Assembly: GCF_040187885.1 (NCBI RefSeq)
Contig: NZ_JBDPLH010000002.1
Location: 496,001 to 560,000, forward strand
DNA length: 64,000 bases
Source: Roseateles_E cavernae
GTDB lineage: Bacteria > Pseudomonadota > Gammaproteobacteria > Burkholderiales > Burkholderiaceae_C
Direction: 5' to 3'
Shown one piece after another: positions 21,628-30,793 of this stretch; position 1 is the first letter of the stretch; each line of letters starts with the position of its first letter. The translations under genes and the position numbers were made by a program. The notes under the pieces are model-generated. The model was given only the letters and a program-made list of their open reading frames with translations, was not told the DNA's origin and did no database searches.

Positions 21628-22292
21628 AGAACGGGTTTCTTGTGGGTGTCGATGCGGGTGGGGGTCTGCGGGGCCAGGTCGCGCAGCGTGCCCAGGGCCA
21701 TGGCCAGCAGCGCGGCGGCGCAGAGCCGGTAGGTGAAACGGGCCCATTGCGCGCCGACGCGCCGGAACAAGCGGTCCACCAGGGCCGCGCAGATGAAGGC
21801 CCAGGCCAGCGAGGCGGCCATGAAGCCGGCGAAGAACAGGCCGTAGTCGGCCGGCGTCGGTTCGGCCAGGCCGATCGCGCCCATCGCGCTGCCCATCGCC
21901 GCCCAGTAGGCCAGGTTCTGCGGATTGGTCAGCGACAGCAGCATGCCGGCGCGCAGCGGCCTGGCCGCGTGGCCCGCCGCCGCGTCGACACCCAGTTCAT
22001 GGACCGTGCGCGCGGCGCGCCAGCTGTCCCAGGACAGATAACCCAGATAGGCCGCGCCGGCCAGGCCGACCGGCCAGCGCAAGACCTCCCACTGCAAGGC
22101 GAAGCCGATGCCGGCCAGGCCCGCCAGCGCCCAGCTGGCGTCGCCGACCAGAGAGCCCAGCTGCACCGCCAGTGCCGGCCGGTAGCCGCCGCGCAGGCCT
22201 TGACGCACGGTCTCGGCGAATACCGCACCGGGCGCGGCATTGAAGACCAGGCCCAGGCCAAAGGCCGTCATGAACAGGGTCAGCGTGTTCAC
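21615..22292 (-). CDS. LysE/RhtB-family exporter within the urease operon
   Basis: 225-residue membrane protein with about six hydrophobic helices. The LysE signature is FGLGLVFNAAPGAVFAETVRQGLRGG near the start, then SLTNPQNLAYWAAMGSAMG. The family exports amino acids and related compounds. It begins at a GTG that overlaps the ureB stop (GTGA) and overlaps ureC by 13 bases, so it is translationally coupled on both sides. I cannot tell from sequence whether it moves an amino acid or something related to urea or ammonium. Confidence 0.88.
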
Positions 22293-22600
22293 AGCGCCCC
22301 CTGGACCAGACCGCGAAAGCCCCAGACCTGGCGGTCGCCGGCATAGTCGACCAGCTCGACGCTGCGCTGCTGGCCGGGCTCGAAGCGCACGGCGGTACCG
22401 GAGGCGATGTTCAGCCGCATGCCGCGCGCGGCCGCGCGGTCGAAGCGCAGCGCGGCATTGGTCTCGGCAAAGTGGTAGTGCGAACCGACCTGGATCGGCC
22501 GGTCGCCGGCGTTCTCGACCACCAGGGCCTGCGTGCGTCGGCCGGGGTTCAGTTCATGAACCGCCGACTCGTCATCAATCAGCAACTCACCCGGGGTCAT
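22289..22600 (-). CDS. ureB: urease subunit beta
   Basis: Structural subunit that packs against UreC; 103 residues, the usual size for a separate beta subunit. MTPGELLIDDES at the start, IQVGSHYHFAETNAALRFDR in the middle (the family signature) and RQVWGFRGLVQG near the end are diagnostic. ATGA overlaps with hupE upstream and GTGA with the exporter gene downstream, so expression is tightly coupled. Confidence 0.96.
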   Translation of the reverse strand: MTPGELLIDDESAVHELNPGRRTQALVVENAGDRPIQVGSHYHFAETNAALRFDRAAARGMRLNIASGTAVRFEPGQQRSVELVDYAGDRQVWGFRGLVQGAL

Positions 22601-23157
22601 GTCAACAGTCCCATGCCAAAGAGCGCAACCGCTGCGCCAGAAATTCGCGGCAGCCACAACGAGCCCTTGCGCAGTGCCAACCCCAGCCCAATACCCAGGC
22701 CGTGCAGCAGGGCCGTGCCCAGCACCATGCCGGCCAGCGCGCCGGTGCCCGTCAGCTCCTGGCCATGGGCCGCACCATGGAAGAGCGCGAAGCCGCCCAT
22801 CGCCAAGGCGGCCGCAGCGACCGGCAGCTGTCGCGGCGACATCAGCAAGGCACCGACCACCAGCAAGGAGCCGGCGATCATCGGCTCGACGGCCGGAAAG
22901 TGCAGGCCGCTCTGCGCCAGCAGCGCACCGGCCAGCAGCATCAGGGTAAAAACCAGCGGCGCCAGCCACTGGCGGCGCGGCGTGCCGGCGCTCCAGATGC
23001 CGACGGCCAGCATCGCGGCCAGATGGTCCAGGCCGGTGAAGGGGTGGCTGAAGCCCTCGGCGAAGCCGTGGTGGCCGGCGTGGCCTGTATGGGCGAAGGC
23101 CATGCCGCTGAGGGCAAGGCCGGCGGTGAGGGTCAGAACTTGCTTCTTGCTATTCAT
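22597..23157 (-). CDS. ureJ: HupE/UreJ-family nickel permease
   Basis: 186-residue inner-membrane protein of the HupE/UreJ family, which imports nickel for urease or hydrogenase. A signal-like N-terminus is followed by the His-rich motif HTGHAGHHGF and the family signature HPFTGLDHLAAMLAVG, then several helices and ALLHGLGIGLG. The start MNSKKQVLTL is chosen over an ATG seven codons upstream that would overlap ureA. It sits between ureA and ureB and overlaps ureB by four bases. A nickel supply role follows from the family and position. Confidence 0.9.
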   Translation of the reverse strand: MNSKKQVLTLTAGLALSGMAFAHTGHAGHHGFAEGFSHPFTGLDHLAAMLAVGIWSAGTPRRQWLAPLVFTLMLLAGALLAQSGLHFPAVEPMIAGSLLVVGALLMSPRQLPVAAAALAMGGFALFHGAAHGQELTGTGALAGMVLGTALLHGLGIGLGLALRKGSLWLPRISGAAVALFGMGLLT

Positions 23158-23170
23158 CTTGGTGCGTCGT

Positions 23171-23473
23171 TCAGGCAATGGGTTGGTGCACGGTCACCAA
23201 TTTGGTGCCGTCGGGGAAGGTGGCCTCGATTTGGATCTCGGGAATCATCTCGGCGATGCCGTCCATCACATCGGTGCGCGCCAGCACGGTCTTGCCCTCG
23301 CTCATCAACTCGGCAACGCTCTTGCCGTCGCGCGCGCCTTCCATGATGGCGGCGCTGATCAGGGCCACCGCCTCGGGGTAGTTGAGCTTCAGGCCTCGGG
23401 CCTTGCGGCGCTCGGCCAGCAGTGCGGCGGTGAAGATCAGCAGCTTGTCTTTCTCTCTAGGCGTCAGTTCCAT
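23171..23473 (-). CDS. ureA: urease subunit gamma
   Basis: 100-residue small structural subunit. MELTPREKDKLLIFTAALLAERR, LNYPEAVALISAAIMEGARDG and VTVHQPIA are hallmark stretches. The start is preceded by AGGATC. An upstream in-frame extension of 41 residues crosses into the divergent gene and is rejected. It is the first gene of the coupled ureA-ureJ-ureB-lysE-ureC set. Only 67 bases separate it from the divergent permease-kinase gene, so the promoters must be close or overlapping. Confidence 0.97.
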   Translation of the reverse strand: MELTPREKDKLLIFTAALLAERRKARGLKLNYPEAVALISAAIMEGARDGKSVAELMSEGKTVLARTDVMDGIAEMIPEIQIEATFPDGTKLVTVHQPIA

Positions 23474-23540
23474 GGGGGATCCTGTTGCAGGAGCTATGCC
23501 AGGACGCCGTCCTGGGCATGGGTCTTGATAAGGGAGAAGC

Positions 23541-26500
23541 ATGCCCGCCGCGCCGCCCTCCGTCCAGACCGCCGAACCCGTCCAGCGCGTCATCAAGATC
23601 CGTCGCGATTACAACGCCTGGGTGGCCAGCGAGACGCTGGAGGACTACGCGCTGCGCTTCACGCCGCACAGCTTCCGGCGCTGGTCCGGCACCCGGGTGG
23701 CGAACACGGCTTTTGGCGCGGCCTCCTTTCTGGTGCTGGAGGCGGTCGGGGCGACCCTGCTGGTGGAGTACGGTTTCGCCAATGCCTTCTGGGCCATCCT
23801 GGCCACCGGGCTGATCATTCTCTTGGCCGGCTGGCCGATCAGCGTCTATGCGGCCCGCTACGGCGTGGACATGGACCTGCTGACCCGGGGTGCCGGCTTC
23901 GGCTATATCGGCTCGACGCTGACCAGCCTGATCTACGCCAGCTTCACCTTCATCTTCTTCGCGCTGGAGGCGGCCATCATGGCCTATGCGCTGGAGCTGG
24001 CCTTCGACATCCCGCCGGCCTGGGGCTATCTGATCTGCGCGCTGGTGGTGCTGCCGCTGGTGACGCACGGCGTGACGGCCATCGCACGGCTGCAGGTCTG
24101 GACCCAGCCGCTGTGGCTGATCCTGCTGATCGTCCCCTATGTCTATGTCTTCATGCGCTATCCGGAGCTGCCCGCTCAGCTGCAAAGCTATGCCGGCGCC
24201 GATGGCCAGGGCGGCGAGTTCAGCCTGCCGCTGTTCGGCGCGGCGATGACGGTGGGCATCGCGCTGATCACGCAGATGGGCGAGCAGGCCGACTATCTGC
24301 GCTTCATGCCCGAGCCCGATGCGAATCCGAAGAGGCGCTGGCGCTGGTGGGCGGCGGTCTTTGTCGGCGGGCCGGGCTGGGTGGTGCTGGGTGTGGCCAA
24401 GATGCTGGGCGGTGCGCTCTTGGCCTATCTGGCGATGCGGCTGATGGTGCCGACCGAACGGGCGGTGGACCCGAACCAGATGTATCTGGTGGCCTATGAC
24501 ACGGTGTTCAGCCGGCCCGGCCTGGCGGTGGCGGCCACCGCCTTGCTGGTGATCGTCTCGCAGCTGAAGATCAATGTGACGAATGCCTATGCGGGCTCGC
24601 TGGCCTGGAGCAATTTCTTCGCCCGGCTGACGCACAGCCACCCGGGCCGCGTGGTCTGGGTGGTGTTCAACACGCTGATCGCGCTGATCCTGATGGAGAT
24701 GGAGCTGTTCCAGGCGCTGGACCGGGTGCTGGGCCTGTATGCCAATATCGCGATTGCCTGGATCATGACCGTGGTTGCCGATCTTGTGATCAACAAGCCG
24801 CTGGGGCTGTCACCGCCGGGCATCGAGTTCAAACGCGCCCATCTCTACGACATCAACCCGGTCGGCGTCGGCGCGATGGCGATGGCCTCGCTGCTGTCCA
24901 TCGCCGCCCATCTGGGCCTGTTCGGGACTATGGCCCAGGCCTTTTCGGCGTTGATCGCGCTGGTGACGGCCATGGTCTGCTCGCCGCTGATCGCCTGGGC
25001 CACCGGGGGGCGTTACTACATTGCACGCCAGAGTAAGGAGGGCGAGGAGGGCGGTGCCTACAAACGCCTGCAGCACTGCGTGATCTGCGAGCGCGCCTAC
25101 GAGGGGCCGGACATGGCGCACTGCCCCGCCTATCAGGGCCCGATCTGCTCGCTGTGCTGCTCGCTGGACGCCCGCTGCGATGACCTCTGCAAGCCAGACG
25201 CCCGCTTGGCGACACAGGCCCGTGCGCTCCTGCAGCGGCTGCTCCCCCGCAAGGTCTGGCCCCTGCTGGACAGCGGCCTGACCCAGTATCTGGGCCTGAT
25301 GGCCCTGGTGCTGCCGGTGCTCGTGCTGCTGTTCGGCCTGCTCTACCAGCACGAGCTGGGGCGGCTTGGCGCGGCGGCCGAGCAGATGGCGCCCCATCTG
25401 CGGGCGTCCTATGCGAAGGCCCTGGTGGCGCTCTTGCTGCTGTCCGGCGTGATCGGCTGGTGGCTGGTGCTGACGCACAAGAGCCGCCAGGTCGCGCAGG
25501 AGGAATCGCGCCGCCAGGCCCAAGCGCTGCACCAGGAAATCGAGTCGCACCGCCAGACCGATGCCCAGTTGCAGCAGGCGAAAATCCAGGCCGACGCCGC
25601 CAACGAGGCCAAGACCCGCTACATCACCAATATCAGCCACGAGCTGCGCACGCCGCTGAACTCCATCCTCGGCTATGCGCAGATCCTCGACGAGGACGAG
25701 CGCATGCCCGCGCACCGCAAGCAGGCGATCACGGTGATACGGCGCGGCGGCGAGCACCTGCTGTCGCTGATCGAGGGCAGCCTGGACCTGGCCCGCATCG
25801 AGGCCGGCCGCTTCAAGCTGGAGCCGGGGCCCTGGGCGTTCGGCCAGGCGATCCATGATCTGGTCCATCTGCTGTCGCTGCAGTCTGCGGCCAAGGGCCT
25901 GGACTTCGTCTACACATCGCCCCCCAGCCTGCCGGACTGGGTGCGCGCCGATGGCAAGCGGGTGCAGCAGATCCTGATCAACATTCTCGGCAACGCGATC
26001 AAATTCACGCCGGAAGGCCAAGTCACGCTGCGCCTGCACTACGCCCGCGAGATGGCGCGCTTCGAGATCGAGGACAGCGGCCCCGGCATGAGTGCCGAGG
26101 AGCTGGAGCGGGTGTTCGAGCCCTTCGAGCGCGGGGCGGCCGCCGTGGGTTCGGGATCAGGCACCGGCCTGGGTCTGACCATCGCGAAGATGCTGACCGA
26201 TCTGATGGGTGGCGAGCTGAAGGTGGCCAGCACGCCGGGAGTCACAGGAAAACACGGCACGCGCTTCGAGCTGCGCCTGTTCCTGCCCAGCCTGCATGCC
26301 GGTGCGATGGCGGCGCAGGCGCGGCGCGCGGCGCGCATCGGCTTCGAGGGGCCGGCGCGGCGCCTGCTGGTGGTCGACAACGAGGAGGCCGACCGCAATC
26401 TCTTGCGCGCCATCCTGGAGCCGCTGGGTTTCGAGCTGCGGATGGCGGCCAGCGGCATCGAGGCGATGGCGCTGATCCCCGGCTGGCGGCCCGAGGCTCT

Positions 26501-26981
26501 GCTGCTGGACCTGGCGATGCCGGGCCTGGACGGCTGGCAGACCCTGGCCGAGATCCGGGTGCGGAGCTTGAGCGAGGCGCCGGCCGTCATCATCTCGGCC
26601 AATGCCTTTGATCGGGGCCTGGACAATGGCCTTGGCGTCAGCGAGCGGGACTTCATCGTCAAGCCGGTGCGGGTGGACGAGCTGCTGGACTGGCTGGGTC
26701 GGCGGCTGAACCTGGACTGGCGACTGCGCGATCCGGTCCAAGCGGCCGACGCGGACAAGGCGCCGCTGAAGCTGCCCTCGCGCGAGGCCTTGCAGCGCCT
26801 GCAGCAGCAGCTCAGCCAGGGCCATGTCAAGGGCATCCATCAGCAGCTTGACCGGATCGCCGGCGAGGATCAGTCTTGCAGCGACTTTGTCACCCAGCTG
26901 CGTGCGATGGCGCGTCAGTTCGAACTGCAGGCGATGAGCCGGCTGGTGGCACGCGCCTTGCAGGCTGAGGACCCAGCATGA
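23541..26981 (+). CDS. NCS1-type permease fused to hybrid sensor histidine kinase
   Basis: 1146 residues in one open frame. Residues about 45-490 are an NCS1 nucleobase/hydantoin permease (NTAFGAASFLVLEAVGATLL; GVDMDLLTRGAGFGYIGS; QLKINVTNAYAGSLAWSNFF). A Cys-rich segment follows at 513-550 (CVIC, CSLCC, RCDDLCK; nine Cys), probably metal-binding, then two more helices (about 575-600 and 625-645). Next come HisKA with His700 in NISHELRTPLNS, a HATPase (NILGNAIKFTPEG; GTGLGLTIAKML) and a receiver domain with Asp990 in LLLDLAMPGLDGW. A ribosome site (GGGAG) precedes the start. It is divergent from ureA and overlaps the next regulator gene by four bases. It likely transports or senses a purine, pyrimidine or ureide and signals its availability. 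Permease-kinase fusions such as CbrA give a precedent. Confidence 0.9.
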   Translation: MPAAPPSVQTAEPVQRVIKIRRDYNAWVASETLEDYALRFTPHSFRRWSGTRVANTAFGAASFLVLEAVGATLLVEYGFANAFWAILATGLIILLAGWPISVYAARYGVDMDLLTRGAGFGYIGSTLTSLIYASFTFIFFALEAAIMAYALELAFDIPPAWGYLICALVVLPLVTHGVTAIARLQVWTQPLWLILLIVPYVYVFMRYPELPAQLQSYAGADGQGGEFSLPLFGAAMTVGIALITQMGEQADYLRFMPEPDANPKRRWRWWAAVFVGGPGWVVLGVAKMLGGALLAYLAMRLMVPTERAVDPNQMYLVAYDTVFSRPGLAVAATALLVIVSQLKINVTNAYAGSLAWSNFFARLTHSHPGRVVWVVFNTLIALILMEMELFQALDRVLGLYANIAIAWIMTVVADLVINKPLGLSPPGIEFKRAHLYDINPVGVGAMAMASLLSIAAHLGLFGTMAQAFSALIALVTAMVCSPLIAWATGGRYYIARQSKEGEEGGAYKRLQHCVICERAYEGPDMAHCPAYQGPICSLCCSLDARCDDLCKPDARLATQARALLQRLLPRKVWPLLDSGLTQYLGLMALVLPVLVLLFGLLYQHELGRLGAAAEQMAPHLRASYAKALVALLLLSGVIGWWLVLTHKSRQVAQEESRRQAQALHQEIESHRQTDAQLQQAKIQADAANEAKTRYITNISHELRTPLNSILGYAQILDEDERMPAHRKQAITVIRRGGEHLLSLIEGSLDLARIEAGRFKLEPGPWAFGQAIHDLVHLLSLQSAAKGLDFVYTSPPSLPDWVRADGKRVQQILINILGNAIKFTPEGQVTLRLHYAREMARFEIEDSGPGMSAEELERVFEPFERGAAAVGSGSGTGLGLTIAKMLTDLMGGELKVASTPGVTGKHGTRFELRLFLPSLHAGAMAAQARRAARIGFEGPARRLLVVDNEEADRNLLRAILEPLGFELRMAASGIEAMALIPGWRPEALLLDLAMPGLDGWQTLAEIRVRSLSEAPAVIISANAFDRGLDNGLGVSERDFIVKPVRVDELLDWLGRRLNLDWRLRDPVQAADADKAPLKLPSREALQRLQQQLSQGHVKGIHQQLDRIAGEDQSCSDFVTQLRAMARQFELQAMSRLVARALQAEDPA

Positions 26982-28054
26982 ATGCCTCCACCCTCCCCAC
27001 GCCTCACAAAGAGATCGATGCGGCCCTGCCGTCATTGGAACAGCAGAGCCCCCCGGTCGCCAGCCATGCCGAGCGGGTGCTGATTGTCGACGACGTGCCC
27101 GACAACCTGGCCCTGCTGCACGATGCGCTGGACGAGTCCGGCTACACGGTGCTGGTGGCCTTCAGCGGCGCGGCGGCGCTGGAGAGCGCCGCGCTGATGC
27201 CGCCCGATGTCGTCGTGCTGGACGCGATGATGCCGGGGCTGGACGGCTTCGAGGTGGCGCGCCGGCTCAAGGCCGACCCGGCCACCGCGGCCGCGCCCAT
27301 CATCTTCATGACCGGCCTGTCCGACACCGCCCATGTCGAGGCCGCGTTCGCGGCCGGCGGCGTCGACTATGTGACCAAGCCCATCCGCCCGCGCGAGGTG
27401 CTGGCCCGCATCGCTGCCCATCTGCGCAGCGCCCGCGCCCAGCGCCAGGCCCGCAATGCGCTGGACGCCTTCGGCCACGCCAGCATGGCGGTGCACGAGG
27501 CCGATGGTCGCTGCGTCTGGCAGACCGCGCTGGCGCGCTCGCTGATGGCCGACTACTTCAGCGGCGGCCATTTCGAGCGCGGCCGCTTGCCGCCCGAGGT
27601 GCTGGTCTGGCTGCACCGCGAATCGCTGCGCCGCCGTGCCGGCGCCGAGCCCTCGGTGCTGACCGTGCTGCCGCAGCCCCGCGCCGATGCGCCGCCTGCC
27701 AGCGGCGCGGCGCTGGCCACGCGCGGCGCCAAGCGCCTGTCCTTCACCTTGCATGCGGTGGACCCCGATGCGCTCGGCGAGGGCCAGTGGCTGATCGTGA
27801 TGCGCGAGGCCGACGACGCGGCGCTGATGGACGGCCTGATCCACGGCTTCAAGCTGACCGCCCGAGAGGCCGAGGTGCTGTACTGGGTGGTCAAGGGCAA
27901 GACCAACCAGGACATCGGCGACATCCTCGGCTCCAGCCCGCGCACGGTGCAAAAGCACCTCGAGCATGTGTTCGAGAAGCTGGGCGTCGAAACCCGCACC
28001 GCAGCGGCGGCGATGGCGATGGGGCGGGTCCGGGGGCTGGAGGCGGGGCGCTGA
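26978..28054 (+). CDS. LuxR/NarL-type response regulator
   Basis: 358 residues: a receiver domain (about 33-150; VLIVDDVPDN, phosphoacceptor Asp82 in VVLDAMMPGLDG, YVTKPIRP), a middle region of about 130 residues that may be a degenerate PAS-like linker (AFGHASMAVHEADGRCVW), and a C-terminal LuxR helix-turn-helix (KLTAREAEVLYWVVKGKTNQDIGDILGSS). The ATG overlaps the stop of the permease-kinase by four bases, so it is almost certainly the cognate partner. The target is unknown; the divergent urease genes are the obvious candidate. Confidence 0.9.
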   Translation: MNASTLPTPHKEIDAALPSLEQQSPPVASHAERVLIVDDVPDNLALLHDALDESGYTVLVAFSGAAALESAALMPPDVVVLDAMMPGLDGFEVARRLKADPATAAAPIIFMTGLSDTAHVEAAFAAGGVDYVTKPIRPREVLARIAAHLRSARAQRQARNALDAFGHASMAVHEADGRCVWQTALARSLMADYFSGGHFERGRLPPEVLVWLHRESLRRRAGAEPSVLTVLPQPRADAPPASGAALATRGAKRLSFTLHAVDPDALGEGQWLIVMREADDAALMDGLIHGFKLTAREAEVLYWVVKGKTNQDIGDILGSSPRTVQKHLEHVFEKLGVETRTAAAAMAMGRVRGLEAGR

Positions 28055-28063
28055 GGGGCGCCC

Positions 28064-29731
28064 TCAGTCAGCCCGGCCCAGCAGGCTGCGCCCCAGCGCT
28101 TCTGCCACCTCGATGCCGTCGACGCCGGCCGACATGATGCCACCGGCATAGCCGGCGCCTTCGCCGGCCGGGTACAGGCCCTTGACGTTGAGGCTCTGGT
28201 AGTCGCGGCCGCGGGTGATGCGCAGCGGCGAGGAGGTGCGGGTCTCGACGCCGGTCAGCACCGCGTCGGCCATGCTGAAGCCCTTGATCTGGCGCTCGAA
28301 GGCCGGCAGGGCCTCGCGGATCGCGTCCAGGCAATAGTCGGGCAGGCTGCCGAAGCCTTTTTGCTGCAGATCGGTCAAGGTGACGCCGGGCTTGTAGGAG
28401 GGCTCGACGCTGCCCAGCACCTTGCTGCGCTGGCGCTTGATGAAGTCGCCGACCAGGGCGCCGGGCGCCCTGTAGGCGCCTTCGCCCAGCTCATAGGCGC
28501 GGCTCTCCCAGATGCGCTGGAAGGCCATGCCGTCCAGCGGGCTGACCGGGCCTTCGTTCTTGCCGTCCTGCCGGTAGTCCTGCGGCGAGATGCCGACGAC
28601 GATGCCGGCATTGGCATTGCGCTCGTTGCGCGAGTACTGGCTCATGCCGTTGGTGACGACACGGTTGGGTTCCGAGGTCGCCGCCACCACGGTGCCGCCG
28701 GGGCACATGCAGAAGCTGTAGACCGAGCGGCCGTTCTTGGCGTGGTGCACCAGCTTGTAGTCGGCCGCGCCGAGGATCTCGTTGCCGGCATTGGGGCCGA
28801 AGCGGGCCGCGTCGATGAGGCTTTGCGGGTGCTCGATGCGGTAGCCGATCGAGAAGGGCTTGGCTTCCATGAAGACACCGCGCTGGTGCAGCATCGTGAA
28901 GCTGTCGCGCGCGCTATGGCCCAGCGCGAGCACCACATGGTCGGTGCTGAGCTGCTCGCCGGATTCCAGCGTCAAGCCCCGGATGTGTTTGCCATCGGGG
29001 CCGTCCTCGATCAGCACATCCGTGACCTTCTGCTCGAAGCGGATCTCGCCGCCCAGCGCCTCGATCTCGGCGCGCATCTTGATCACCATCGACACCAGCC
29101 GGAAGGTGCCGATATGCGGCTTGCTCACATAGAGGATTTCTTCGGGCGCGCCGGCCTTGACGAACTCGCTCAGCACCTTGCGGGTCAGAAAGCGCGGGTC
29201 CGAGATCTGGCTCCACAGCTTGCCGTCGGAGAAGGTGCCGGCGCCGCCCTCGCCGAACTGCACATTCGACTCGGGGTGCAGCTGGCTCTCGCGCCACAGG
29301 CCCCAGGTGTCCTTGGTGCGTTCGCGTACCGACTTGCCGCGCTCCAGCACGATGGGCCGCAGACCCATCTGGGCCAGGATCAGCGCGGCGAAGATGCCGC
29401 AGGGGCCGAAGCCGATCACCACCGGCCGCTTGCGCTCGGCGGTGAAGAAGTCCACCGGCGCCTGGCCGACGAAGTGGTAGCCGGTGTCCGGCGTCGGCCT
29501 GATGTGGGCGTCGCCGGCAAAACGGGCCAGGACGCCAGCCTCGTCAGCGAGCTCGCAGTCCAGCGTGTAAATCAGCACGATGGCCGTCTTCTTGCGCGCG
29601 TCGTAGCTGCGCTTGGAGACCGTGAAGTTCAGCAGCTGGCTGTCGTCCAGCCCCAAACGGGCAACGATGGCGGGACGCAACTCATGCTCGGCATGGTTGA
29701 GCGGCAGACGGAGTTCGGTGATGCGGAGCAT
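28064..29731 (-). CDS. FAD-dependent oxidoreductase (conserved dehydrogenase family)
   Basis: 555-residue flavoprotein. About 90 N-terminal residues are followed by a dinucleotide fold (VVIGFGPCGIFAALILAQMG), then the family-specific stretch NVQFGEGGAGTFSDGKLWSQ. Also visible are FSIGYRIEHPQSLID, FCMCPGGTVVAATSEPN and, near the end, LYPAGEGAGYAGGIMSAGVDG. Members are widespread in bacteria and annotated only as NAD(P)/FAD-dependent oxidoreductases; the substrate is unknown. It ends 9 bases from the convergent regulator gene and shows no operon partner. Confidence 0.88.
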   Translation of the reverse strand: MLRITELRLPLNHAEHELRPAIVARLGLDDSQLLNFTVSKRSYDARKKTAIVLIYTLDCELADEAGVLARFAGDAHIRPTPDTGYHFVGQAPVDFFTAERKRPVVIGFGPCGIFAALILAQMGLRPIVLERGKSVRERTKDTWGLWRESQLHPESNVQFGEGGAGTFSDGKLWSQISDPRFLTRKVLSEFVKAGAPEEILYVSKPHIGTFRLVSMVIKMRAEIEALGGEIRFEQKVTDVLIEDGPDGKHIRGLTLESGEQLSTDHVVLALGHSARDSFTMLHQRGVFMEAKPFSIGYRIEHPQSLIDAARFGPNAGNEILGAADYKLVHHAKNGRSVYSFCMCPGGTVVAATSEPNRVVTNGMSQYSRNERNANAGIVVGISPQDYRQDGKNEGPVSPLDGMAFQRIWESRAYELGEGAYRAPGALVGDFIKRQRSKVLGSVEPSYKPGVTLTDLQQKGFGSLPDYCLDAIREALPAFERQIKGFSMADAVLTGVETRTSSPLRITRGRDYQSLNVKGLYPAGEGAGYAGGIMSAGVDGIEVAEALGRSLLGRAD

Positions 29732-29760
29732 GGTTATGGCTCAAAGCGATCGGTCAGTAC

Positions 29761-29796
29761 AAAAAAGTACAGGCCCTGCCGGAAGGCGCGGGCCTG
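29761..29796 (-). terminator. rho-independent terminator of the small basic gene
   Basis: Read on the minus strand: CAGGCCC, 13-base loop, GGGCCTG, then TAC and a run of six T. It lies downstream of the 52-residue gene and just upstream of the oxidoreductase start. Confidence 0.7.
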
Positions 29797-29830
29797 TCAG
29801 ATCCGAAGCAGGCCCCATCGGGCCCGGGCT

Positions 29831-29989
29831 TCAACCCGAATGAGGGCGCTTGCCCGGGTTCTTCTTGCTGCGGGTGTGCGAACCACGCTCCAGGCTGGAC
29901 TTCTGGCCACGGCCGTGGGTGAAAGCGGTCAGGCCGGCGGGACGCGGGGTGGCGCGACGATCGGCTTCGGTTTTGATCTTGTTGCCCAT
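29831..29989 (-). CDS. small basic conserved protein (52 residues)
   Basis: Translation gives a 52-residue, strongly basic protein starting MGNKIKTEADRRATPRPAGL, with FTHGRGQKSSLERGSHTRSK in the middle and NPGKRPHSG at the end. A clear ribosome site (CGGAG, six bases before ATG) and the downstream terminator support it as a real gene. No domain, signal peptide or membrane segment is visible. Composition (Lys/Arg/Gly/Ser) suggests nucleic-acid or ribosome association, but that is only inference. I recall similar short proteins annotated as hypothetical in Burkholderiales, without certainty. Confidence 0.65.
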   Translation of the reverse strand: MGNKIKTEADRRATPRPAGLTAFTHGRGQKSSLERGSHTRSKKNPGKRPHSG

Positions 29990-30124
29990 GATGGCTCCGT
30001 TGGAAAAAAGACTGGCGGGGGCCGAAAGGGCGCGCCAAGACGAATCAAGCCCGGCATTTTAACCGAAGGCCGCAGGTCGCCCGGGCGACAGCCCGAATCC
30101 GGCGGCCAGCCGATGATGCGGCGC

Positions 30125-30793
30125 ATGGGAACGCTTTATCTTGTGCGCCACGGCCAGGCCAGTTTCGGTGCCGCCGACTATGACCAGCTGAGCGCGCTGG
30201 GCGCCCGCCAGTGCCGCCTGCTGGGCGAGTACTGGCGGGAGCGCGGCCAGCGCTTCGATGCGGTGCTGACCGGCTCGCTGAAACGCCATGCCCAGTCCTT
30301 CGCGGCCATCGTCGAGGGCCTGGGCGCGGCGCCCGAGCCCCTGATCTGGCCCGGCCTGAACGAGTACGACAGCGAGGCGGTGATCCACGCGATCCATCCC
30401 GAGCCGCTGCCCAGGCCGGTCGACGCCGAGATGGTGCGCCACCATTTCCGGCTGCTGCGCAGTGGCCTGCAGGCCTGGATGCGTGGCGAGACCCGGCCTG
30501 CGGGCATGCCCAGCTATGCGGACTTCGCGGCCGGCGTGGCGGGCGCGCTGGCGCATGTGCGGCAGCACTGCCAAGGCCAGGTGCTGATCGTCTCCAGCGG
30601 CGGGCCGATCGCGACAGCCGTGGGCCAGGTGCTGGGCACCAGCGCCGAGACCAGCATCGAGCTGAACCTGCGCATCCGCAACAGCGCGGTGAGCGAGTTC
30701 AGCTTCAACCCCAAGCGCCACCTGCTGCAGAGCTTCAACAATGTGCCGCATCTGGACTCGCCGGAGTACCGCGAGTTGGCGAGCTACGCCTAG
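30125..30793 (+). CDS. histidine phosphatase family protein (phosphoglycerate mutase-like)
   Basis: 222 residues with the catalytic RHG motif at the N-terminus (MGTLYLVRHGQASFG), GSLKRHAQSFAAIVEG and the second catalytic region VLIVSSGGPIATAVG, where the usual GH is SG. The histidine phosphatase fold serves mutases, sugar phosphatases and SixA-like protein phosphatases, so the substrate cannot be named. The ATG at 30125 gives the family-typical N-terminus; ATGs at 30113 and 30116 are alternatives. The stop overlaps that of the convergent SUMF1-like gene by four bases. Confidence 0.84.
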   Translation: MGTLYLVRHGQASFGAADYDQLSALGARQCRLLGEYWRERGQRFDAVLTGSLKRHAQSFAAIVEGLGAAPEPLIWPGLNEYDSEAVIHAIHPEPLPRPVDAEMVRHHFRLLRSGLQAWMRGETRPAGMPSYADFAAGVAGALAHVRQHCQGQVLIVSSGGPIATAVGQVLGTSAETSIELNLRIRNSAVSEFSFNPKRHLLQSFNNVPHLDSPEYRELASYA

